14,164 bases of DNA from Deltaproteobacteria bacterium (GCA_016932235.1 JAFGDF010000131.1:1-14164); one strand, 5' to 3'; positions 1-7,360 are shown, counted from the stretch's first letter. Made by a program: numbers and translations. The notes: generated from the sequence alone by a model not told the origin.

Positions 1-23
1 TATGTCTAAAGATCGCGGTATGG

Positions 24-306
24 GGAGCCCTTTTACGAGCGAACTCGTTCCTGGCAAGTTTGACGCATACTGCCTTACGAGGCGGGCGGTGGGCTATCCC
101 AGTCATTGTAATTAATGATTAAGGTGGAACGACAGGAGAAGGTCTCCGCCCGCTCTCCGAGGCGTAGGCTCTACGAGCCGGAGGCCTGGCATGCACCTTG
201 CGCTATTATCTTGCTACCCGGGTCTTCGCCGTAAAAAGGGTTCCCCAGGCCACGGCCCTGAGACCACATGGCGCTATTTTCATGCATTGTGGAGGCCCAG
301 AGGGCC
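24..306 (+). ncRNA. HEARO / IscB-type omega-RNA-like element without a nuclease gene
   Basis: Seen: this GC-rich stretch has no credible protein frame but many nested hairpins. ACGAG/CTCGT at 35-48 closes a CGAA loop. GCGGGCGG (82-89) pairs with CCGCCCGC (146-153) and encloses two hairpins, TGGG/CCCA (90-101) and TCATT/AATGA (103-118), followed by the single-stranded purine-rich AAGGTGGAACGAC (121-133). GGCTC/GAGCC pairs at 167-179 and GCCTGG (184-189) can pair with CCAGGC (245-250). GCGCTATT occurs at 200-207 and 271-278. Known, from memory: HEARO RNA is the omega RNA that guides the IscB/IsrB nucleases. It has a 5' guide taken from flanking DNA, a multi-stem core with GGGCGGTGGGCTA-like and AAGGTG.AACGAC-like segments, and a GCGCTATTTTCATGC-like 3' end just before the nuclease start codon. 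This stretch fits that pattern in order. No IscB/IsrB follows. Exact ends are uncertain. The family call rests on recall, not on a covariance search. Confidence 0.65.
294..306 (+). repeat. Short terminal hairpin of the omega-RNA-like element
   Basis: GGCCC (294-298), loop AGA, GGGCC (302-306) is a perfect 5-bp hairpin. It lies 11 bases after TATTTTCA (275-282), about where a nuclease reading frame would begin in a complete element. The second copy has a matching GGAC/GTCC hairpin 10 bases after its own TATTTTCA. I infer it marks the right end of a small mobile element, like the subterminal hairpins of IS200/IS605-type elements. ATGA follows at 307-310, and I recall ATGA/GTGA being reported at HEARO insertion sites. 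The interval 307-381 holds a GTGTT-T-AACAC palindrome (311-321) and the AAGGAG ribosome binding site (364-369) of the next gene, and nothing else that I can recognise. Confidence 0.4.
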
Positions 307-381
307 ATGAGTGTTTAACACACATTCGTTATGATATTTTTAAAAGATATTTCAATATTCAACAAGGAGTTTATTCCCGCC

Positions 382-912
382 ATGAAAAAGACCATCCTTC
401 AGATCGTGCTTCTTCTGCTCTTTGTCTCTCTTTTCCTCACGGGATTCTTCACCCTCAAACAAACACTTCAACTGCCGTTCAGGGCGACAAATGATACCCT
501 TCATAATGAGGAATCTTTTTTTACCCTCGATTTTTTGATCCCAGCCGGCACTCACATAGACGAAAATATGACCATACTCGAGGTGATAAAGATCCGGACC
601 AAAGTGGGAAGATCCCTGGGTGACAAGGTAGTTCAAACTTTTCCAAAATTAGTACCGGTTAGATACCTTTACGCGGCAAACCTGTTTCTTTTTTTATTTT
701 GGTCTTTCCTCTTCATGACTTTCTTAAGAATATTTACTTTTGTGGGGTATGGCCGGGCATTGCGAATAAGCCTGTTCCTGGGCGGCTGCACCTATTATTT
801 CATGCCGGATTTTTTAAGCGGCATCGGTGATGACATTTTTTTTATCGGAATTGCCTTTCTGATTATAATTATCAGGGCGTATTATTCTCAGCGGAAAAAA
901 AAAGAGGGCTAG
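382..912 (+). CDS. Unrecognised small multi-pass membrane protein
   Basis: I do not recognise this 176-residue protein. The ATG at 382 is chosen because AAGGAG (364-369) precedes it by 12 bases and it opens on a basic, hydrophobic signal-anchor (MKK then a long Leu/Phe/Ile run). An upstream ATG in frame at 331 has no ribosome binding site. Hydrophobic segments lie at about residues 4-25, 96-120, 127-143 and 150-166, with a basic tail (RKKKEG). Residues 26-95 form a soluble loop, probably periplasmic, containing LIPAGTHIDENMTILEV; this could be a small beta-rich domain. The second half (YLYAANLFLFLFW to the C-terminus) resembles a compact helical bundle. The next gene, cardiolipin synthase, starts 72 bases downstream on the same strand, so co-transcription and an envelope role are possible, but no function is shown by the sequence. 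Confidence 0.75.
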   Translation: MKKTILQIVLLLLFVSLFLTGFFTLKQTLQLPFRATNDTLHNEESFFTLDFLIPAGTHIDENMTILEVIKIRTKVGRSLGDKVVQTFPKLVPVRYLYAANLFLFLFWSFLFMTFLRIFTFVGYGRALRISLFLGGCTYYFMPDFLSGIGDDIFFIGIAFLIIIIRAYYSQRKKKEG

Positions 913-984
913 CGGTTTGTCGGACTTTATCGAACAGTCTGCCAGGCTTCGAGATCATAGATTTTTCTTAAGCTAATTGAAAAA

Positions 985-2418
985 ATGTTTTTCTTGCACT
1001 GGATTCCGATCATTTTGTACTTCATGCTGGCAGTCTTTTCCGCCGGGCATGCGCTTCTCAATAAAAAGGACCCAAGAGCTGCACTGGGCTGGATAGCGGT
1101 GTGTCTTATGTTTCCCCTGATGGGGTCATTGCTCTATTTCCTGTTTGGGGTTAACCGGATTCGCACCCGCGCTCAAAAGCTTAAAGGGTTTTTTCCTTTC
1201 CAATCTGATGACAGTTTTGAACAACCTGATGATAAGACCGACCGTGTAATATCCGGGCTGACGATATCACCGGGGCTCTCTGAAATCCTGAAAATCTCTT
1301 GCGCCGTAACAAGGAGGCCTATCCTTGGCGGGAACACTATCCAAATGCTGAGAAACGGTGAAGAGGCCTATCCCGCCATGCTGGATGCCATTGAAAAATC
1401 GCGAAATTCTCTCTTTCTTTCGACTTATATTTTTGAAACCAATAAGACAGGCATGCGATTCATCGACGCATTAAGCCAGGCCGCTCAACGTGGTGTTGAC
1501 GTCAGAGTAATCATTGATGGCGTTGGCGAAATATACGGATTTCCCAGGGCCGGGACTTTATTAAAACAACGCAATGTGCGCGTGTACAGATTCCTTCCAC
1601 CCAGGTTCTTTCCACCGGCATTACATATCAACTTGCGCAATCATCGGAAGATCCTTGCGGCCGATGCAAAGGAATGCTTCATCGGAGGCATGAATATCGG
1701 CGACAGGCACCTTGTGGAAAAACAGGAAAATCCCAATCGCGTGGTTGACATACACTTTCGTCTTACAGGCCCTGTTGTCAAACAGATGGAGAAGGTATTT
1801 CTTGAAGACTGGATGTTTTGCTCGGGCGAAAAGATTCCTTTCCAGGAAGCAGAGCCCATTGTGAGCAGCGGTGTTATTTGCAGGACCATTGTCGATGGAC
1901 CGAACGAGGACTATGACAAGTTGTCAACCATAATATTCGGAGCCATTGCAGCGGCACGGAGCAATATCTCGATCATGACACCTTATTTTCTTCCCTCCCG
2001 TGAGATAATCGCTGCCCTGCAAAACGCTGCCTTGCGTAATGTGCGAGTAAACATCCTTATGCCCGCTAAAAACAATCTGCCGTTTGTTCAGTGGGCCACA
2101 TCAAAAATGCTCTGGCAACTTCTACAAAGGGGCGTGCGGATCTACTATCAGTCGCCGCCTTTTGTTCACAGCAAGCTCCTGATCGTGGACGATCAGTACG
2201 CCCAGATCGGTTCGGCCAATCTTGACCCGAGGAGCTTGCGGCTAAACTTTGAATTAGCTGTTGAAGTGTTTGGTAAACCGGTTTCTGAAGTGCTGGCACC
2301 TCACTTTCAACATTGCCTGCAAAAATCAAGGGAAATTTCCTTTAGGGAAGTGGAGGACCGTTCTATACCTGTACGCATTCGGGACGCCATGTTCTGGCTC
2401 TTTTCGCCTTATATGTGA
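985..2418 (+). CDS. cls: Cardiolipin synthase (phospholipase D superfamily)
   Basis: Cardiolipin synthase of the ClsA type joins two phosphatidylglycerol molecules into cardiolipin plus glycerol at the inner membrane. The 477-residue length matches the bacterial family. Two N-terminal membrane helices (about residues 4-24 and 33-55) carry the usual ALGWIAVCLMFPLMG signature. Two catalytic HKD motifs follow: H220-x-K222-x4-D227 with a GGMNIGD partner segment, and H395-x-K397-x4-D402 with GSANLDPRS. The pairing of both half-sites in one chain is what forms the active site in this family. The ATG at 985 has no strong ribosome binding site (only a purine stretch GAAAAA), so the start is slightly uncertain, although it places the first helix at the extreme N-terminus as expected. 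The gene follows the small membrane protein by 72 bases and converges with the large nuclease gene. Confidence 0.95.
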   Translation: MFFLHWIPIILYFMLAVFSAGHALLNKKDPRAALGWIAVCLMFPLMGSLLYFLFGVNRIRTRAQKLKGFFPFQSDDSFEQPDDKTDRVISGLTISPGLSEILKISCAVTRRPILGGNTIQMLRNGEEAYPAMLDAIEKSRNSLFLSTYIFETNKTGMRFIDALSQAAQRGVDVRVIIDGVGEIYGFPRAGTLLKQRNVRVYRFLPPRFFPPALHINLRNHRKILAADAKECFIGGMNIGDRHLVEKQENPNRVVDIHFRLTGPVVKQMEKVFLEDWMFCSGEKIPFQEAEPIVSSGVICRTIVDGPNEDYDKLSTIIFGAIAAARSNISIMTPYFLPSREIIAALQNAALRNVRVNILMPAKNNLPFVQWATSKMLWQLLQRGVRIYYQSPPFVHSKLLIVDDQYAQIGSANLDPRSLRLNFELAVEVFGKPVSEVLAPHFQHCLQKSREISFREVEDRSIPVRIRDAMFWLFSPYM

Positions 2419-2521
2419 TCAGAATTTTATCAGAATGACAACAAGCGTCATCTCTGCCATGGTTATCGGGCTGGCCACAGGCGCACCGGCTGCCTGAGGA
2501 TTTTCAGGGATTCCTATCTTT

Positions 2522-5500
2522 TTATGTGGTCATGGAATCTTCAGAAAGATTCTTATAAAATTCATTTATCTTCCCCAGAATCTCATCAATATAATCCGCA
2601 TAAAAAGGCAGTTCATGGCGATTCTCAAATAAGTATTTTTCGAAATCCATTACCTGACCATAATGCCGTTGCCTGGCGGATGAGGTCTTAAGGTCAACGG
2701 CCTTTTTCATGCTGGATCGTGTCAACTTCCATTCTCCTCTGAACAAGTCCACTTTTCGCCATCTTTCAAAATTCTTTCTCCCTGAGTATATGTTTGGAAC
2801 AGCTCCGGAATCCACGAGGTAATTTAACCTCCTTGTGTCCCTGTGGCAGGCATATCTGAAATCACAAAACGGACATGTCATCTCATCCGCCGAATGATGA
2901 AAAAAACCATCTTTTATAAGGCTGAATAATTCATCGGCAAAATCATCTATCAGACAAACCCCGCTAATATCCAGGCCTTCCTTTTCCGGTGCGTTCTCTG
3001 ATAAGGTCTCCATAACAGGTGAATCATTAATGAATCTCTCCTTTTTCAATGAGTAGAAAGAAGCGTAAATCTTTTTAAATCCGAATATACGTTTCATTGC
3101 CTTCATATACGAAGGCAACTGGAATGAAAGTCCTTTCTTAACCATGATCGCAGGAGGGACCTTTCCCGTTTTATAATCATATATATAAACGGTGTCATCA
3201 TTCTCCCTGTCGATGTCATAACGATCTATATATCCGGATATCCTTTTCTTTCCCAATGGAACTGGCGGTTCATCTCCATGACCGAAAAATATCTCGACAC
3301 CTCCTGGATTCATTCTGCCGAATTCCTTCGCTTCAAAGCGCAGAAGTCTGGCAAAAACACCCTCATTCTTTTTCTCCGATATGGATTTATCAAACGACTG
3401 TTTTTCAAGCCCTTCCAAAAAATCCCTTATCTGATATCCAAAATATTCTATGGCATCCAGAGACGGGTATTGTCTCAAATATTCATCAACGACTCGCCGG
3501 GCCAGCCGAAAGGCATTTTCAAGATCCATATCAGAAACATTCATATCCCTTTCCAATAATTTCTTAAAAAATAATTTCAGGATAGCATGCAGGTGCACGC
3601 CCATCTCTCTTGGAGAGAGCTCAACACCAAGTTCTTCTCTTGTCTTTAGTTTATAAATATCTTGAAACAGGAAGCGCATGGGGCAGTTGGCGAGATTGTC
3701 CATTTGCGACGGCGAAATCGCGCTGCTTTGGGATTCCAAAAAAGATTCAAAGACTGATGACCCTTTCGCAATACCGTCATTTCCATATAAACCATCAGAA
3801 GAATTTCTGGATAATAAAATATTGATGCCTTTTAAAAGCTCATCTATGGCAAACCCCGGTCTGACTATAGTATATTTTAATGAAAAAGGGTCGTCAGATT
3901 CCGGCATATCAAACCTTTTTTTTATATAAGCCGCATTCAGCATCTCATCACGAGCCCCTAGATAAGGGTTATCAGCCCAGCCGAAAAAATCTTCGATGGA
4001 ACCATATCCATCATCCCCGAGCCCGCCCGACTTCGCCATATCCGCCAATTCATCTAATACGGGTGAAGGCCTGGTTTCCCTCTCCTCCGTGTAAACGGGA
4101 TAAGACAGATACAGCTTCTTTCGATAATTTCTAAGAATCTGAAAAAACAGGTATCCTGACTGTTGAACAGGGTCTATTACCCTGGCCATCCTGTTCGGGG
4201 ATTCCTGAAGAATAAAATTGATCTCTTCTCTCAACGGAAATCTGTCAGCCGTCAACCCCCCGGCAAAAATATAGTCAAATGACCTCCCTCTCGTCTCAAG
4301 CCATTGCGAAATCCTTATTACATCAGGATTTCGCTCATCAAGAAGAAAAGAATCCTTTAAACGTGACTTAAAAATAGAATAGAATCTTGAGAGAATTCCT
4401 GACTCTCCCCTGATGCGCGATAAAGAGCGTTCCAGACTTAACTCCCTTTTGCTGGCTTTTATGATCTCCATTAAAAGGGAAAACGCCTTCGTATCCCTTT
4501 TTGTTATTTTCCTCATGGTTGAAAAATCAATAGAGCCGCATCCTTTTGAAATTCCTACCAGACATTCTGGAAAACCCAGGTCTATGATTATCCTGTTAAA
4601 TATCTCTTCAATATCCCCGGATTCTTGCTGGTTACTGATTTCTCTTAAGAGCTTCAGCCTCTTTTCAAGTATCCCCGCGTGAATAATAAATCTGTAATAC
4701 TCCTGACAGAACTCCCCCTCTTTTCTCTCTGTATCCCTTAGCTTCTCGTTAAAATGATCCTTGATCCTTGATAACCATCTTCCTCCGGTATCTGAAAGAT
4801 CAGAATCAAAATTTTTCAAACCGCATTTTTTTGCGACGTTATCGATAAAAGATATATCCGGTATGCCTGATCTGATATCACCTGAGTAAGCGTCCATAAT
4901 AAGGTCTATTTTCGATGCGTCATCTTTCTGAAGCAGAAAATCCTCCGTAAACGGCTCAACAACAGACGCAAACTGGAAGGTGTTCTTGCGGTCCTGATAT
5001 AAAATCGCTGAAGAGAATAACCTGAAAATATCCGTAATCTGAAACCCGTTCAGAGGGATTTCGAAAATAGAACAGAACAAGCCCGCTAACGGGTGTGAAT
5101 AAAGAGGCATACCTTTAGTCAGGCTAAAAGGAATTCCATATTCCTGAAAAATCTCAAATATCAGGGATGAATATTCGCTGAGGTTCGGAAAAACAACTCG
5201 AATCCTTCCAAGATCACGGGTAATATCAAGTCCATCCTCCAGAATAATCCTCTTTATTTCTTTGGCAATAGCCCGAACCTCATCCCCTCGGTCGGGAAAG
5301 GCCCTAATTTTCAGGCTATGGAGAGGGATCTCACATTTTCCATCAGAAAAACATATCGCTTCTCCGGGATTGATCGGACTAAGCCTACTATCAGCACAAA
5401 TGAAGTCAAAATCGACACCTGCTCCTTCAAGCCTCGATATCAATGACCCCGCCGAAGAGAACGACAGGTATCTGTCATAGAATCTCTTTTTCCATTCCGT

Positions 5501-6328
5501 GAAAAAAGCGCCATCATTCTCTGCTTCCATGAGTATGTTTAAGCTTTTTCCGTTAACCGCGAGATCTTCCCGGATTTCGAAATAATCCAACAACCACCAC
5601 ACTTCGGTCACCTGGAAGATCCTAAAAAGGATATCTTCTTCCACTCTTGTCAAGTGATCAAAACCGTCGAAAATAATCACACTGCTTTTCGCCACTATTG
5701 AAGGAATCTTTCCCAGATCAAGGAACAGCTTAACATGCGACAAAATATCATCCCTGTCGAATCCTTTTATTTCCCTTTTAATTTCCTCATAATCTCCGAA
5801 CAGCCACACTAAATCGCTTTCAAGCGCATATCTTTCTTCACCTAACCCGGCCGCCCTCTCTTCAAGACTCATGATTTTTCCGGCCAGATCCTGAACGAAC
5901 CTGTCCTGCAAATTGTTACTGACAAGCTGCGCGAAAAAATCTGAGATAGCCCTGCAGATGCCCCTTATATCATTATTGTGCTCTTTGAGACCCTGAGTTG
6001 AAGAAAAATATAAAAGTCCGCCGGGCGTTAAATTTCTCTTTGATAAAACATCTTTTATCAAAAGCAACCGGAGCGACTCGTCTATAAATCTATAAGCCTG
6101 AAATTTTTCGTGTTTGATGTCCTCTTCAAAGATCCTGTGTATCATCCCTGTCAGGGTGTCGGCCCTTCTTCTTAGCCAGAAACTGTTTTCTGATTCCAGT
6201 TCCATCACCCTGCCTCTGGTGGGGACTAGATGAAGGAAAGAACGGGTGTCAGCAGAAGTCATATTGCGCCTTAATGCCTGCTGTCTCGTTTCAATATTTC
6301 TACCCAGGAAAAAACGGATCTTTCCCAT
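2522..6328 (-). CDS. AddB-like PD-(D/E)XK nuclease with degenerate helicase domain
   Basis: This 1268-residue protein resembles AddB, the helicase-fold/nuclease subunit of AddAB recombination nucleases. The N-terminus (FFLGRNIETRQQ, about residues 6-17) sits where the P-loop should be but lacks GxGKT, so ATP binding looks lost. Family-like segments follow: an IIFDGF motif at about 218-223 and AGGLTADRFP at 689-698. The nuclease domain is complete: C882 (NCPMRF), H912 (GVHLH), E1012, D1035 (GYIDRYD), D1051 and K1053 (YDYKTG), Q1070. C1152-x2-C1155-x5-C1161 together with C882 makes the AddB-type 4Fe-4S pattern. A basic tail of about 100 residues follows. I chose the ATG at 6328 with AAAGGA 10 bases upstream; a TTG two codons earlier (6334) is possible. 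No AddA/UvrD-like partner is in the window, so a partner elsewhere or an independent nuclease role is inferred. It converges with cls. Confidence 0.85.
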   Translation of the reverse strand: MGKIRFFLGRNIETRQQALRRNMTSADTRSFLHLVPTRGRVMELESENSFWLRRRADTLTGMIHRIFEEDIKHEKFQAYRFIDESLRLLLIKDVLSKRNLTPGGLLYFSSTQGLKEHNNDIRGICRAISDFFAQLVSNNLQDRFVQDLAGKIMSLEERAAGLGEERYALESDLVWLFGDYEEIKREIKGFDRDDILSHVKLFLDLGKIPSIVAKSSVIIFDGFDHLTRVEEDILFRIFQVTEVWWLLDYFEIREDLAVNGKSLNILMEAENDGAFFTEWKKRFYDRYLSFSSAGSLISRLEGAGVDFDFICADSRLSPINPGEAICFSDGKCEIPLHSLKIRAFPDRGDEVRAIAKEIKRIILEDGLDITRDLGRIRVVFPNLSEYSSLIFEIFQEYGIPFSLTKGMPLYSHPLAGLFCSIFEIPLNGFQITDIFRLFSSAILYQDRKNTFQFASVVEPFTEDFLLQKDDASKIDLIMDAYSGDIRSGIPDISFIDNVAKKCGLKNFDSDLSDTGGRWLSRIKDHFNEKLRDTERKEGEFCQEYYRFIIHAGILEKRLKLLREISNQQESGDIEEIFNRIIIDLGFPECLVGISKGCGSIDFSTMRKITKRDTKAFSLLMEIIKASKRELSLERSLSRIRGESGILSRFYSIFKSRLKDSFLLDERNPDVIRISQWLETRGRSFDYIFAGGLTADRFPLREEINFILQESPNRMARVIDPVQQSGYLFFQILRNYRKKLYLSYPVYTEERETRPSPVLDELADMAKSGGLGDDGYGSIEDFFGWADNPYLGARDEMLNAAYIKKRFDMPESDDPFSLKYTIVRPGFAIDELLKGINILLSRNSSDGLYGNDGIAKGSSVFESFLESQSSAISPSQMDNLANCPMRFLFQDIYKLKTREELGVELSPREMGVHLHAILKLFFKKLLERDMNVSDMDLENAFRLARRVVDEYLRQYPSLDAIEYFGYQIRDFLEGLEKQSFDKSISEKKNEGVFARLLRFEAKEFGRMNPGGVEIFFGHGDEPPVPLGKKRISGYIDRYDIDRENDDTVYIYDYKTGKVPPAIMVKKGLSFQLPSYMKAMKRIFGFKKIYASFYSLKKERFINDSPVMETLSENAPEKEGLDISGVCLIDDFADELFSLIKDGFFHHSADEMTCPFCDFRYACHRDTRRLNYLVDSGAVPNIYSGRKNFERWRKVDLFRGEWKLTRSSMKKAVDLKTSSARQRHYGQVMDFEKYLFENRHELPFYADYIDEILGKINEFYKNLSEDSMTT

Positions 6329-6435
6329 CTTCAATCAATCCTTTGCCATTCCGAAAAAATAATAATTCTTTCGGAAGCCTGCCGGAGAAGATTCCTAAAT
6401 GCGGAGATGTCATTGAAATATTTTTCATTCATCCC

Positions 6436-6804
6436 TTATATTTTCCGCGACAGCTTCCCGGCACTGCGCATCCTGAATATATCCCTGTCCTTAACCTTCA
6501 TGGCCTCATCCAGGCTCATCCCTCTTACATGATCCATTGCAGCCATAGCCGATGCGATAGCAGCAGGGCAGCCCAGCACCTGTATTTTGGCATCTTTTAT
6601 CATGTTTTCCTCCAGTTTCAGGTACACCTTCATGGTATCGCCGCATGGTCCTGTTAATTCCGTAACCTGGTCGGCGTCGGAAAGACTGCCCATGTTTTTC
6701 TTCGCAAGATAATAATCCACCGCTTTATTCGAATAACCCGAACCAATGAGCAATTCTCTCATACCCTCATCGTCCGTGATATCAATATTTTGACATTGCG
6801 ACAT
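6436..6804 (-). CDS. IscU/NifU-like iron-sulfur cluster scaffold, C-terminally short
   Basis: This 122-residue protein matches the IscU/NifU N-terminal scaffold fold, on which Fe-S clusters are built before transfer. It has a leading helix with YYLAKKNMGSL, then TGPCGDTMKVYLKL with cluster ligand C54, then VLGCPAAIASAM with ligand C79, then GMSLDEAMKVKDRDI. Spacing of the two cysteines (25) is close to IscU. The protein stops at residue 122, about where the third ligand (an HCS/HCA motif with LA.. helix) should lie, so that ligand and the last helix are missing in this frame. The start at 6804 has an excellent GGAGG site 4 bases upstream; the frame upstream to 6903 runs through a structured RNA-like element and is judged non-coding. 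It precedes the AddB-like gene by about 107 bases on the same strand. A frameshifted or specialised scaffold are both possible. Confidence 0.8.
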   Translation of the reverse strand: MSQCQNIDITDDEGMRELLIGSGYSNKAVDYYLAKKNMGSLSDADQVTELTGPCGDTMKVYLKLEENMIKDAKIQVLGCPAAIASAMAAMDHVRGMSLDEAMKVKDRDIFRMRSAGKLSRKI

Positions 6805-6827
6805 AATTCCTCCCCCAGCAGCCTGTC

Positions 6828-7033
6828 GGACTTTGTCCTTCATGCTCCTGAAAATATTTAAAACAGGAAAGTCTTTTAACGGTGGAAGCCTTGGAAGCAG
6901 CATAAGTGTGTAAGACGTATGACGGGCCTCCGGCTCGGAAAGACTACACCTTGGAGAGCCGGAGGAATACCGCTCGGTTGTTCAACCCAAATCCGTCCCC
7001 ATGACGAATGATATCAGATAGACGTATCGGTAT
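6828..7033 (-). ncRNA. Second, diverged copy of the omega-RNA-like element
   Basis: Read on the minus strand, 6970-6871 aligns without gaps to 141-240 of the first element; I count about 69 identities in 100, including the exact 12-mer GAGCCGGAGGCC (6936-6925). With a one-base gap, TGGGTTGAAC (minus, 6989-6980) matches AAGGTGGAAC of copy 1. Just upstream of that segment both copies have a hairpin of different sequence: ATTCGTC/GACGGAT here (7009-6991, one G-T pair), TCATT/AATGA there. GATA/TATC (7028-7017) corresponds to TGGG/CCCA, and ATACCG/CGGTAT (7033-7028 with 6972-6967) can close the pair. TATTTTCA (6856-6849) and a terminal GGAC-AAA-GTCC hairpin (6838-6828) end the element. It also holds a perfect 10-bp inverted repeat, 6927-6936 with 6956-6965. 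About 20 bases near the 3' part are missing relative to copy 1. No nuclease gene follows; the IscU-like gene does. Confidence 0.55.
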
Positions 7034-7047
7034 AAACCGAATAAAAC

Positions 7048-7290
7048 CTAATCGGATTCTACCGGCTCAACCCAGACAATGTTGGCCTTGTTGATAAAAA
7101 GGACCTTTCCCGAGCCCTCTTTAAGTTCAGCATCAGACAGGACGATAAACGGGCTTTCCGTTTTGGTAAAAAGATCGGAAACCCTTTCCTTTATTCCCAG
7201 GTTGACCTTTCCCAGGAGGGTTGAACCATCCGTGGTTCTCACGCTGATATACCTGTACTCCTTTTTATAAGTATCTCTTCCATCATCCAT
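7048..7290 (-). CDS. Small conserved-looking protein of unknown function
   Basis: I do not recognise this 80-residue acidic soluble protein with confidence. It has no signal peptide or membrane segment. Short beta-strand-like segments alternate with turns: EYRYISVRTTDG, STLLGKVNLG, the helix-like ERVSDLFTK, SPFIVLSDAEL, GKVLFINKANIVWVEP. The pattern DG..L.GKVNL....R.SD......FI.L.DA......INK..I..V.P looks like a small beta-barrel (SH3 or LSm-like) domain, and I believe similar short proteins are common in Desulfobacterota, but that is recall only. The ATG at 7290 has a GAGAGGGA site about 7 bases upstream and the frame ends in TAG. It is transcribed away from the transglutaminase-like gene, with the palindromic spacer between them. 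A -10-like TATAAT lies about 40 bases upstream. Confidence 0.7.
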   Translation of the reverse strand: MDDGRDTYKKEYRYISVRTTDGSTLLGKVNLGIKERVSDLFTKTESPFIVLSDAELKEGSGKVLFINKANIVWVEPVESD

Positions 7291-7329
7291 TCCGGATCCC
7301 TCTCTTCATTAAAAATCAATATGCACAAA

Positions 7330-7353
7330 ATTATACAATACGCATTTTAATGC
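7330..7353 (-). promoter_or_regulatory. Possible promoter with palindrome for the 80-residue protein gene
   Basis: On the minus strand a perfect TATAAT (7335-7330) lies about 40 bases before the ATG at 7290. Immediately upstream is GCATT-AA-AATGC (7353-7342), a short palindrome that would lie in the -10/-35 spacer and could bind a regulator. I find no good -35 hexamer at 16-18 bases, so the promoter would need an activator or is spurious. Confidence 0.3.
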
Positions 7354-7360
7354 AGCTTTG

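Noticed and set aside
1..330. Group II intron, retron or other reverse-transcriptase-linked RNA
   Set aside because: No catalytic domain V motif and no reverse transcriptase nearby; the hairpin order fits an omega RNA better.
198..494. Open frame of 98 codons crossing the first RNA-like element and the start of the membrane protein gene
   Set aside because: No ribosome binding site, composition unlike a protein, and it overlaps both the hairpin-rich element and a better supported gene.
2493..2508. Possible terminator CCTGA/TCAGG between the convergent cls and AddB-like genes
   Set aside because: Only 5 bp of stem and no immediate T-run on either strand.
2522..6328. Cas4 or CRISPR-associated nuclease
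   Set aside because: The nuclease domain is at the end of a 1268-residue AddB-like chain, and no CRISPR repeats or cas genes are present.
6335..6435. Two tiny frames (about 33 and 42 codons) between the scaffold gene and the AddB-like gene, minus strand
   Set aside because: Neither has a properly spaced ribosome binding site or a recognisable sequence; one overlaps the AddB-like start. Treated as spacer.
6805..6903. N-terminal extension of the IscU-like frame
   Set aside because: It lies inside the second RNA-like element; the ATG at 6804 has a very good ribosome binding site and gives the normal family N-terminus.
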